A stretch of DNA of 5,229 nucleotides from an uncultured Oscillospiraceae bacterium. Its GTDB lineage: Bacteria > Bacillota > Clostridia > UBA1212 > UBA1255. A model generated the notes under the pieces. It searched no databases. It was not told where the DNA came from and was given only the letters and a program-made list of their open reading frames with translations. This document shows positions 1-5,229 of this stretch, in pieces. A program made the position numbers and the translations under genes. The stretch is from contig CABQCN010000129.1 of NCBI GenBank assembly GCA_902462635.1, positions 1 to 5,229 of the forward strand, given 5' to 3'. Numbering within the stretch: position 1 is the stretch's first letter; the number at the start of each line of letters is the position of its first letter.

Positions 1-2349
1 CCCAAGCCGGTAAGATTTGACCATTTTACAGGTTTTCAAGTAATTCTGAACGCCTGCGCGCAGCGCGCCGGTTCCCTTGCCGTGGATAATGGAAAATTGA
101 GACTGTTTGGCCAAAATACCGTCGTGGATCTGACGGTCGATTACGATTTCGGCCTCGTCTACCGTCATGCCGCGAATGTCGAGTTCCGTTTTGATCGTTG
201 CGGCTTTCAGTTCTGCGGCGGCGGGTTTCCCCGGTTTTTTGCCGGCCGTTTCCTTTCCCGGGAGATCTTCCCGGCGGAGGTCGTTCAAAGGAACGTATAA
301 TTTCAGGATCCCCGCCTGCACGTAAACGCTGCCGTCCTTATTGGGGGCTTTCAATACGGTTCCCTTGCTGTTTAAACTTAGAATTCTGACGGTTTCGCCT
401 TCCCGCAGCGTTTCCGGCGGTTTCGAGGGTTCCGCAGCGTTGCTTTGATACCTGATGTAAAGCGCTTCATCCGTTTCGTCGCAGAATGTGCGGAACTCCC
501 GTGCGGCATTCTCCGCATCGCGGATCGCGGCGGCGGAATCTTTGCCTTTCTCCAGCTCTGCCGCAGCGCGGCGCAGTTCCGACAGCATTTTGTCGGATGC
601 GATCCTTGCCTTATTCAGGATTACGCGCGCATCTTCCTTTGTCTTCGAAATCATATCGTTTTTTTGCCGGATGAACTGTTCTTTCTCCCGGGCGATTTCT
701 TCGCGGAGGCGAGCCGATTCTCTTTTGAGCGCTTCCGTCTGTTCCTGATTTTCGTCGATCCGCTTCCGGCTGTCTTCGATTCCTTTCAGCATATCTTCGA
801 ATCGAAGATCCTCGTTTGTCAGGAATTCTTTTGCCCGCGCTATGATCTGGAAATCCAGGCCGAGTTTTTGGGAGATTGCGAAGGCATTGCTTTTGCCGGG
901 AACGCCGATCAGCAGCCGATATGTCGGCTTCAGCGTTTCCGTGTCGAATTCGCAGGAAGCGTTGACAAAACCGGGCGTTGTGGCGGCGAATACTTTGAGT
1001 TCGCTGTAATGCGTCGTAGCAAAAACGCTTGCGCCTATTTGGTGCAGGCATTCCAGAATCGACATGGCCAGCGCCGCCCCTTCCGTGGGATCGGTGCCTG
1101 CGCCGAGCTCGTCAAGCAGGACCAGAGATCTGTCGTCGCAAGCTGCCAGAATTCCGACGATATTTTTCATATGCGCGGAAAAGGTGCTGAGGCTTTGCGA
1201 GATGCTTTGTTCATCGCCGATGTCAGCGTAAATTCCATGATAAATACTGAGCTCGCTTTTTTCTTTCGCCGGAATCATCAGTCCGGACTGCATCATCAGC
1301 GTAAGTAATCCAACCGTTTTCAAAGCGACCGTTTTTCCGCCTGTGTTCGGTCCGGTGATCAGCATCGTATCCCGCTCGGCAAGCGCGACGGTAACCGGTA
1401 CGACACGGTCCTTCGGAATCAGCGGATGCCTGGCGGCGTGCAGCGAAATTTTACCGGATGTGTTGATCATCGGGCGTACCGCTTTTTGATCGAGCGCAAG
1501 CCTTGCTTTGGCAAAGGTAAAGTCCAGAAATGAAATGATCCGGAAGTCCTGCAGGAGACTCCCCTCGTTTTCGCCGACTTCCCCGGAAAGTTCCAGCACG
1601 ATACGGCTGATTTCTTCCGTTTCCCGGACTTTGAGTTCCCGGATCTTGTTGTTTGCTTCCACGACGAACGCAGGCTCGACAAAGAGCGTCTGCCCGGAGG
1701 CGGAGGTATCATGCACGATTCCCTGGACTTCGCCGCGGAATTCCGTTTTTACCGGGATGCAATATCTGTCGCCGCGCATCGTCACCACGGAATCCTGTAT
1801 GGATTTCGCATATTTGGAGGAACGCAGCATCTCGTTCAGCTTCTCTTTGATGTTATTCTGCGCGGAAACAATTTGCTTTCTGATCGTATAGAGTTCCGGA
1901 CTTGCTTCGTCTGCGATTTCTTCTTCGGAGACGATACAATGACTGATTTTTTCTTCCAAATATCTGTTCTCGACCAGCTGCGAAATATAGTCCGAGACAG
2001 CGTTCTCCGTATCGTCTTCTGCGGAAGCGGCATAATTGACCGTACGTCTGCACGCACGGAGCAATCCCGCCACGGCAAGCAATTCGGAGAAGCCAAGCAT
2101 CCCGCCGGAAGCGCCGCGCCGGATGGCGCCTCGGATATCCTTTACGCCGGCAAGCGGCGGCATACCGCGTTTTATGATAAAAAGTACGGCGTCCTCCGTT
2201 TCCGTCAGCGCTTTCTCGATTTCTTCCGCATCCGTCATCGGCTGCAGGTTCCCGATCAGCTCCTTTGCCGCATCGCAGCTGGCAAGCTCCGCCAATCGTT
2301 CTTTTATCACATTATATTCTAAGGTATCGAGTGTTTTTTCTAACAGCAC
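1..2349 (-). CDS. mutS2: MutS2 (RqcU) ribosome-rescue/DNA-binding ATPase, 3' end beyond window
   Basis: The frame is open from GTG 2349 to base 1, giving 783 residues; the family's full length is about 785-800, so some 15-20 residues are missing at the left edge. The N-terminus reads (M)[18 protein letters not shown], typical of MutS2. In order there follow the helical core and clamp, the Walker A motif GPNTGGKT (333-340), the signature region [14 protein letters not shown] (381-394), the Walker B motif [13 protein letters not shown] with D413 and E414, a GTTHYSEL-like switch (ATTHYSELK), a Lys/Glu-rich coiled coil (about 505-632), a KOW-like domain (about 648-692) and a C-terminal Smr domain with LDIRG (723-727) and HGKGTGALR (756-764). 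It lacks the mismatch-recognition domain of MutS. In B. subtilis MutS2 binds collided ribosomes and splits them using ATP, feeding ribosome-associated quality control; in Helicobacter it limits recombination. It starts 10 bp inside the J-domain gene, so translation is probably coupled. No frameshift or internal stop was seen when I translated the whole frame. Confidence 0.95.
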   Translation of the reverse strand, partial: MLLEKTLDTLEYNVIKERLAELASCDAAKELIGNLQPMTDAEEIEKALTETEDAVLFIIKRGMPPLAGVKDIRGAIRRGASGGMLGFSELLAVAGLLRACRRTVNYAASAEDDTENAVSDYISQLVENRYLEEKISHCIVSEEEIADEASPELYTIRKQIVSAQNNIKEKLNEMLRSSKYAKSIQDSVVTMRGDRYCIPVKTEFRGEVQGIVHDTSASGQTLFVEPAFVVEANNKIRELKVRETEEISRIVLELSGEVGENEGSLLQDFRIISFLDFTFAKARLALDQKAVRPMINTSGKISLHAARHPLIPKDRVVPVTVALAERDTMLITGPNTGGKTVALKTVGLLTLMMQSGLMIPAKEKSELSIYHGIYADIGDEQSISQSLSTFSAHMKNIVGILAACDDRSLVLLDELGAGTDPTEGAALAMSILECLHQIGASVFATTHYSELKVFAATTPGFVNASCEFDTETLKPTYRLLIGVPGKSNAFAISQKLGLDFQIIARAKEFLTNEDLRFEDMLKGIEDSRKRIDENQEQTEALKRESARLREEIAREKEQFIRQKNDMISKTKEDARVILNKARIASDKMLSELRRAAAELEKGKDSAAAIRDAENAAREFRTFCDETDEALYIRYQSNAAEPSKPPETLREGETVRILSLNSKGTVLKAPNKDGSVYVQAGILKLYVPLNDLRREDLPGKETAGKKPGKPAAAELKAATIKTELDIRGMTVDEAEIVIDRQIHDGILAKQSQFSIIHGKGTGALRAGVQNYLKTCKMVKSYRLG

Positions 2350-2951
2350 GGTATCAGGTCGCCTCCCATACATTCGCAGCAGCAATCGGCGCAAATCAGG
2401 GAGGAACAGCAGTCGCAGGCGCTGTCGGCATTCCGGTACCCTCTTCCGTAGGATTGGTTCCGGTAGGTATTTGCCGAATTCATCATCGAATTATAAGCTT
2501 TATGATACGTGCTATTGGATGGTTCCATATTCACGGCGGTCTGGTAATACTGTCTTGCGTTATCGTACCATCCGCGCCTCTTGGCAATTTCTCCCATTAA
2601 ATAATACCAGTACGCCGTTCTGTTGGCGGCGGGCATCCGTTCCAGCTCGCTCTGCGCCTCGTCCAGCCGGTTCGCTTTGATCAGCTGCACGGCGCGGCTG
2701 AAGTCCGTATCGCCGTTGTCGTAGGTTGCGTTGTCATAAGCGCCGCTGCCCTGCGTTTTCCCGACTGCTCTTTGTTTTGTAATCATATCGTACGCCATAT
2801 TGATTTCTTTTATTTTCTCAGATGCAAGATCGGAAAGTGGATTGTCCACGTATTTGTCGGGGTGGTATTTTTTGACGAGTTCCCGGTATGCTTTCTTGAT
2901 TTCTTCGTCGCTTGCGTTCTCGCTTACCCCCAAAACCTCATATGGGTTCAT
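2340..2951 (-). CDS. J-domain (DnaJ-like) co-chaperone with TPR-like region and Cys-rich C-terminus
   Basis: From ATG 2951 the product has 203 residues (206 from the GTG at 2960). Residues 1-62 are a canonical J domain: NPYEVLGV at the start, helix [13 protein letters not shown], the HPD motif at 30-32 that stimulates the ATPase of DnaK/Hsp70, and helix III with [10 protein letters not shown] short Gly/Asn/Tyr linker (64-82) follows. Residues 83-157 form helical pairs like tetratricopeptide repeats ([17 protein letters not shown], then [20 protein letters not shown]). The last 25 residues hold ten cysteines (179, 181, 182, 187, 190, 191, 192, 194, 202, 203) and end GGDLIPCC. It lacks the Gly/Phe region, CxxCxGxG zinc fingers and C-terminal substrate domains of true DnaJ, so it is a specialised type III (class C) J protein. 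The tail may bind metal or form disulfides, and the TPR-like part may bind a partner. It overlaps the DUF5685 gene by 14 bp and mutS2 by 10 bp, which suggests translational coupling and shared stoichiometry. The exact client is unknown. Confidence 0.92.
   Translation of the reverse strand: MNPYEVLGVSENASDEEIKKAYRELVKKYHPDKYVDNPLSDLASEKIKEINMAYDMITKQRAVGKTQGSGAYDNATYDNGDTDFSRAVQLIKANRLDEAQSELERMPAANRTAYWYYLMGEIAKRRGWYDNARQYYQTAVNMEPSNSTYHKAYNSMMNSANTYRNQSYGRGYRNADSACDCCSSLICADCCCECMGGDLIPCC
2362..2367 (-). promoter_or_regulatory. Ribosome binding site of mutS2
   Basis: GGGAGG on the minus strand (continuing as GGGAGGCGA) lies within the last codons of the J-domain gene, 12 nt before the GTG at 2349. 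The gap is slightly long, but no other in-frame start codon is nearby and the protein sequence after this GTG matches the MutS2 N-terminus. Confidence 0.7.
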
Positions 2952-3870
2952 TTGTTTCACCGCTTTCGTTATTGTTCCCTATTTTATGATTGCCGCATTT
3001 CTGCTCGGTCGTATGCCGCATCCCGACGTAAAATAAATTATCCGTTACGCCTCTGGCGTTGATCTCATTTATCGTTTCGGTATCGATTTTGCTTCTGCTG
3101 ATTTCCGCAAGCCGCTCCCAAGCAGCCGCGCAGCGCGCAAGGCACATTTCTAAAATGAATTTTACATCCGCAGAATCATAACGTTCCCCGTAACGGCGAA
3201 TCAGCACGTTGTAGTTTCCTTTTCTCTGATCTTCCGCAAAGTCGGATACCGCGTCGATGAGATAAATCCACTTTCCGACATTATACCCTATTTCGCCGAG
3301 TAAATCCAATTTTATCGGTTCAGAGCAGAAAATATCACTGTCTTTCCACCTGAAAATATCTGACATCATGTTTGCAAACGGTTCGCAGGCGGCATCGACC
3401 GCGTCGCAGCCGTCTTTCTCGAGTTTCGTCAGTTCCCGAATGGAAAAGTAAACGGCGTCCGCCGCGATCGGATATCTTGCGGAGGCTTTGCGGAATGCCC
3501 GGAAAATCGCGGCGCTGCCTGCTTTTGCCGCGATATTTTTGTCATCGTGCCAGCTGTCCAGCAATTTGAAATACATCAGCAGCACGTTGACGCCGGCCGC
3601 GTAATCCACCGCGTCGTTTCCGACGACGGCATCCGCCTTTTTCTGCGGATGTGCGATGCAGTTTTTATGCAGTATTTCCGGCGTGCGGATCTTTCCGCAC
3701 GCAATATTGAGGATCAGGGAAAGTACGGAAGTTTCGTTTACGAGTCCGAAGCGCGGCAGCTGACCAAAATTGCGGCTGATGCTTTTGCACACGCCGCAAT
3801 AATACATTTTATAACAATCGTATTCCCTGAATTTGAGCTCCGGTTTGAAGGGCACCGCGTATCCGAAAAT
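2938..3870 (-). CDS. DUF5685-family protein of unknown function, probable AUU start
   Basis: The product is 310 residues if translation starts at ATT 3870, or 305 from GTG 3855. I prefer ATT because the extra residues give (M)[17 protein letters not shown], which matches the N-terminus I know for this family (MFGY, a short gap, KPE), and because the Shine-Dalgarno site fits it. Family marks are YxxYCGxC with Cys25 and Cys28 (Cys19 just before), a CxxHPxKK element around Cys71, an acidic segment LLDSWHDD (D105, D109, D110) and [16 protein letters not shown] then KGNYNVL (199-223). The protein looks soluble and mostly helical, with no signal peptide or convincing membrane segment. Function is unknown. 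The two acidic segments resemble in layout the metal-binding Asp motifs of squalene/phytoene-synthase-like proteins, but this is only a suggestion. The gene ends inside the start of the J-domain gene, and the two families are often neighbours in Clostridia as far as I recall, so a shared role is likely. Its last 20 residues are Asn/Glu-rich and probably disordered. Confidence 0.85.
   Translation of the reverse strand: MFGYAVPFKPELKFREYDCYKMYYCGVCKSISRNFGQLPRFGLVNETSVLSLILNIACGKIRTPEILHKNCIAHPQKKADAVVGNDAVDYAAGVNVLLMYFKLLDSWHDDKNIAAKAGSAAIFRAFRKASARYPIAADAVYFSIRELTKLEKDGCDAVDAACEPFANMMSDIFRWKDSDIFCSEPIKLDLLGEIGYNVGKWIYLIDAVSDFAEDQRKGNYNVLIRRYGERYDSADVKFILEMCLARCAAAWERLAEISRSKIDTETINEINARGVTDNLFYVGMRHTTEQKCGNHKIGNNNESGETNEPI
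2957..2961 (-). promoter_or_regulatory. Ribosome binding site of the J-domain gene, deciding its start
   Basis: GGTGA on the minus strand matches the 3' part of the Shine-Dalgarno consensus (GGAGGTGA) and sits 5 nt before ATG 2951. It includes part of a possible upstream GTG start at 2960, so it favours ATG 2951. It lies within the last codons of the DUF5685 gene, so ribosomes finishing that gene would cross it. Confidence 0.6.
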
Positions 3871-3877
3871 ATTGACA

Positions 3878-3885
3878 CACCTCTT
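3878..3885 (-). promoter_or_regulatory. Ribosome binding site that points to an AUU start for the DUF5685 gene
   Basis: AAGAGGTG on the minus strand lies in the 22-nt gap after pfkA. GAGGTG ends 7 nt before the ATT at 3870, a normal distance. The only conventional start nearby, GTG at 3855, is 22 nt from this site, too far for it, and has no Shine-Dalgarno site of its own at normal spacing. Confidence 0.75.
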
Positions 3886-3892
3886 AAATAAC

Positions 3893-4861
3893 TTATAATG
3901 AAAGCATTTTGCTTGTCTCGATCATCGACTCGTCGATCTGCTTCTTCATATTGAGCGCTTCCTCGATGTCGATGGCGATATACTGCTCGTTCTTCTCGGC
4001 AATGATCTTGTTCTTCTGGCCTTCCTGCAGCACTTCCGTAGCTTTGACGGCCATCAGGCTTGCCGCGACGCGGTCGCGTACCGTAGGGCTGCCGCCCCTT
4101 TGCTGATGTCCGAGAATCGTGGCGGTAGTGGAAATACCGGTGATGGCCCGGATTTGCTCCGAGATCTCCATCGTTCCGCCGACGCCCTCGGCGATAATCA
4201 CGATGTAATGGTGTTTGCCTCGGTTTCTGCAGCCGATAATGGGCTGGATGATATCCGTATCGATATTGAATTCCTTCTCGGGTAAAATGCAGGCTTCCGC
4301 GCCATCCGCGATCGCACAGTGCAGCGCGATGTAACCGGCGCCCCTGCCCATAACCTCGACCACGCTGCAGCGCTCGTGGGAAAACGCGGTGTCTTTTATC
4401 TTGTCGATCGCATCTTTCACGGTATTGAGCGCCGTATCGAAGCCGATCGTGTAATCCGTACAGTCGATATCGTTGTCGATCGTAGCCGGGATTCCGATGA
4501 CGTTCAAACCTTCCCGCGCCAGATCCCGCGCGCCGCGGAAGGAGCCGTCGCCGCCGATCACGACGATCGCATCCAATTTAAAAACCTCCGCCATGCGGAC
4601 GGCTCTTTTGACGCCTTCCGGCGAATTGAATTCTTTGCTTCTTGCGGTCTGCAGAATCGTGCCGCCCCTGCTCATGATTTCGGAAACGCTCCGAAGGTTC
4701 ATTTCGAACATTTCTCCGTTCAGAAGTCCCTCGTACCCTTTTCTGATCCCGTATACCTGAAACCCTCTGTAAATTCCCGATCTGACCACCGCTCTGATCG
4801 CGGCGTTCATGCCGGGCGCGTCGCAGCCTGAGGTCAGGACGCCGATTCGTTTTATATCCAT
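3893..4861 (-). CDS. pfkA: 6-phosphofructokinase, ATP-dependent type, with atypical active-site residues
   Basis: This cytosolic enzyme phosphorylates fructose 6-phosphate to fructose 1,6-bisphosphate, the committed step of glycolysis. Its 322 residues match the short bacterial PfkA length (about 320). Visible family motifs are the N-terminal nucleotide loop (10-19), RGGT (65-68), TAR with R74, GGDGS (103-107), TIDND with the catalytic base D129, SHER with R164, VMGR (170-173), E225, and GHQQRGGSP (251-259) with H252 and R255. Glycine at 106 in GGDGS, and Ala rather than Lys at 126, point to ATP and not pyrophosphate as donor. Two positions are odd: Cys13 replaces the second Gly of the usual SGGD loop, and Thr246 replaces the Arg (E. 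coli R243) that binds the F6P phosphate across the subunit interface. Lys156 stands where E. coli has the allosteric Arg154. It has its own predicted promoter and lies 45 nt after dnaE and 22 nt before the DUF5685 gene. Assignment to the family is secure; full PFK activity is likely but not certain. Confidence 0.95.
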   Translation of the reverse strand: MDIKRIGVLTSGCDAPGMNAAIRAVVRSGIYRGFQVYGIRKGYEGLLNGEMFEMNLRSVSEIMSRGGTILQTARSKEFNSPEGVKRAVRMAEVFKLDAIVVIGGDGSFRGARDLAREGLNVIGIPATIDNDIDCTDYTIGFDTALNTVKDAIDKIKDTAFSHERCSVVEVMGRGAGYIALHCAIADGAEACILPEKEFNIDTDIIQPIIGCRNRGKHHYIVIIAEGVGGTMEISEQIRAITGISTTATILGHQQRGGSPTVRDRVAASLMAVKATEVLQEGQKNKIIAEKNEQYIAIDIEEALNMKKQIDESMIETSKMLSL

Positions 4862-4870
4862 AAAGCTCAG

Positions 4871-4875
4871 CCTCC
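4871..4875 (-). promoter_or_regulatory. Ribosome binding site of pfkA
   Basis: GGAGG on the minus strand lies 9 nt before the ATG at 4861. It supports this ATG as the start of pfkA and fits the N-terminal sequence MDIKRIGVLTSG, where the family's first beta strand begins a few residues after the start. Confidence 0.85.
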
Positions 4876-4890
4876 AAAATGTTAAGTCCT

Positions 4891-4918
4891 ACGGGAAAAG
4901 ATTATACTATAATCCCGT
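4891..4918. repeat. Nested inverted repeat over the pfkA -10 box
   Basis: The inner element is a 15-nt perfect palindrome around one central base, GATTATA-C-TATAATC on the plus strand (4900-4914). It contains the -10 box and the dnaE stop codon. An outer pair of 6-nt arms, ACGGGA (4891-4896) and TCCCGT (4913-4918), flanks it; the right outer arm shares two bases with the inner one. No T-run follows on the minus strand, so this is not a typical Rho-independent terminator. It could be an operator for a dimeric repressor, or partly a by-product of the symmetric TATAAT box. I do not recognise it as the site of a known regulator. Confidence 0.5.
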
Positions 4919-4929
4919 TACCGTTTCAA
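4901..4929 (-). promoter_or_regulatory. Predicted sigma-A promoter for pfkA, inside the 3' end of dnaE
   Basis: On the minus strand a -35 box TTGAAA (4924-4929, 5 of 6 consensus bases) is followed by exactly 17 bp and a perfect -10 box TATAAT (4901-4906). Transcription should start near 4893-4895, giving a leader of about 33 nt with the pfkA Shine-Dalgarno site inside it. The -35 box and most of the spacer lie in the last codons of dnaE, and the dnaE stop codon is next to the -10 box. This would let pfkA be expressed independently of dnaE. Box match and spacing are seen directly; activity is inferred. Confidence 0.75.
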
Positions 4930-5229
4930 GTTCTTTCATGACTTCCTCCGCCGTGTTCATGTATCCGGAATAGACGCAGTTCCCCGTTTCCTGATCGATG
5001 ATTTTCACCGGGCTTCGGCCGGAAAAATATTTCACGAACGCCAGCACGCGTTTGGCGGTTTCATTGGTAACGGTCAGTACGGTTTCGCTTGGCGGCGCGG
5101 TTTGCGCGGAGGCGGGATGGTTCATTTTCAAGATATAGTCCTGAATATTGTAAATTTCATCCGGTAAAATCTTGGGCGTGTCGTCTTCGCGGATGCTGAG
5201 ACGCCCTTTGACGATCACGATATTTTCCG
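4907..5229 (-). CDS. dnaE: DNA polymerase III subunit alpha, C-terminal fragment (5' end beyond window)
   Basis: This is the last 107 or so codons of the replicative polymerase alpha subunit; the reading frame is open across the right edge, so the start lies outside. The visible part begins in the OB-fold region that follows the polymerase core: the stretch VKGRLSIREDDTPKILPDE is the typical DnaE pattern of a hydrophobic strand, then G-R-S-x-R-E-D, then P-K-I. A Pro/Ala-rich linker follows, and then the small C-terminal domain (VLTVTNETAKRVLAFVKYF, then SGRSPVKI and a final helix ending ELETVTGL), ending at TAG. A GTG near 5218 could be taken as a start but lies inside the OB-fold strand, so it is internal. 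The OB fold of DnaE is known to contact single-stranded template DNA. The distal part of the gene also carries the promoter for pfkA. DnaE rather than PolC is favoured because PolC ends in its polymerase core and lacks this C-terminal OB fold. Confidence 0.9.
   Translation of the reverse strand, partial: ENIVIVKGRLSIREDDTPKILPDEIYNIQDYILKMNHPASAQTAPPSETVLTVTNETAKRVLAFVKYFSGRSPVKIIDQETGNCVYSGYMNTAEEVMKELETVTGL

Noticed and set aside
445..1308. Plus-strand open frame of 287 codons
   Set aside because: It lies wholly antisense to mutS2, has no recognisable domain or ribosome site, and the minus strand in this stretch encodes the MutS2 Walker B motif, switch and coiled coil.
1..2349. Possible frameshift or pseudogene in mutS2, since only short ATG-bounded frames appear on the minus strand
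   Set aside because: Translation from GTG 2349 is continuous to base 1, and Walker A, Walker B, KOW and Smr motifs all fall in the same frame. The gene merely lacks its stop because the window ends.
2490..2518. Perfect TATAAT on the minus strand inside the J-domain gene, as a promoter for mutS2
   Set aside because: The hexamer arises from Tyr-Asn codons, and the sequence 17 bp upstream (CCAATA) is a poor -35 box.
2036..2680. Plus-strand open frame of 214 codons across the mutS2/J-domain junction
   Set aside because: It is antisense to two well-supported genes and its product is Ser/Arg-rich low-information sequence with no family features.
2949..2960. GTG 2960 as start of the J-domain gene
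   Set aside because: It overlaps the GGTGA site that fits ATG 2951 and has no good ribosome site of its own; MNPYEVLGV is also the usual beginning for such J proteins. It remains possible and would add three residues.
3902..3914. Small hairpin AAGCA-AAA-TGCTT at the end of pfkA as a terminator
   Set aside because: The stem is only 5 bp and AT-rich, lies inside the coding sequence and has no following T-run.
3890..3918. Promoter for the DUF5685 gene in the end of pfkA (TATAAG-like -10)
   Set aside because: No acceptable -35 box is found at 16-18 bp; read-through from the pfkA promoter explains expression.
4319..4831. Plus-strand open frame of 170 codons
   Set aside because: It is the antisense of pfkA, whose motifs are unambiguous.

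Overview
The window looks like a chromosomal segment from a member of the Bacillota (Firmicutes), most likely class Clostridia. The evidence is the protein families and their order (a dnaE 3' end, pfkA, a DUF5685-type protein, a J-domain protein with a Cys-rich tail, mutS2), good Shine-Dalgarno sites and a sigma-A type promoter. Base composition looks near 50% GC by eye, so it is not a low-GC Clostridium. I cannot place it below class. I see no mobile element, tRNA, rRNA, CRISPR array or phage gene.

All five genes are on the minus strand and read right to left. At the right edge is the C-terminal end of DNA polymerase III alpha (dnaE, cut by the window). Its last codons contain a near-consensus promoter (TTGAAA, 17 bp, TATAAT) that should drive pfkA, and the -10 box lies inside a nested inverted repeat. 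pfkA encodes a complete 322-residue 6-phosphofructokinase with most catalytic residues but two unexpected substitutions in substrate-contact positions. After a 22-nt gap comes a DUF5685-type protein of unknown function, whose best-supported start codon is the rare AUU. Its end overlaps the start of a small J-domain protein, whose end overlaps the GTG start of mutS2. mutS2 fills the left 45% of the window and runs off the left edge about 15 to 20 residues before its expected end.

No Rho-independent terminator is visible, so pfkA to mutS2 may form one transcript. The last three genes are packed with overlaps of 14 bp and 10 bp, which suggests translational coupling. MutS2 of Bacillus subtilis rescues collided ribosomes, so a co-expressed J-domain co-chaperone and an uncharacterised partner could belong to the same protein-quality-control task; this is inference. 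Most of the window is ordinary housekeeping DNA. The parts worth a second look are the DUF5685/J-domain pair, the AUU start, the altered phosphofructokinase residues and the palindromic promoter.
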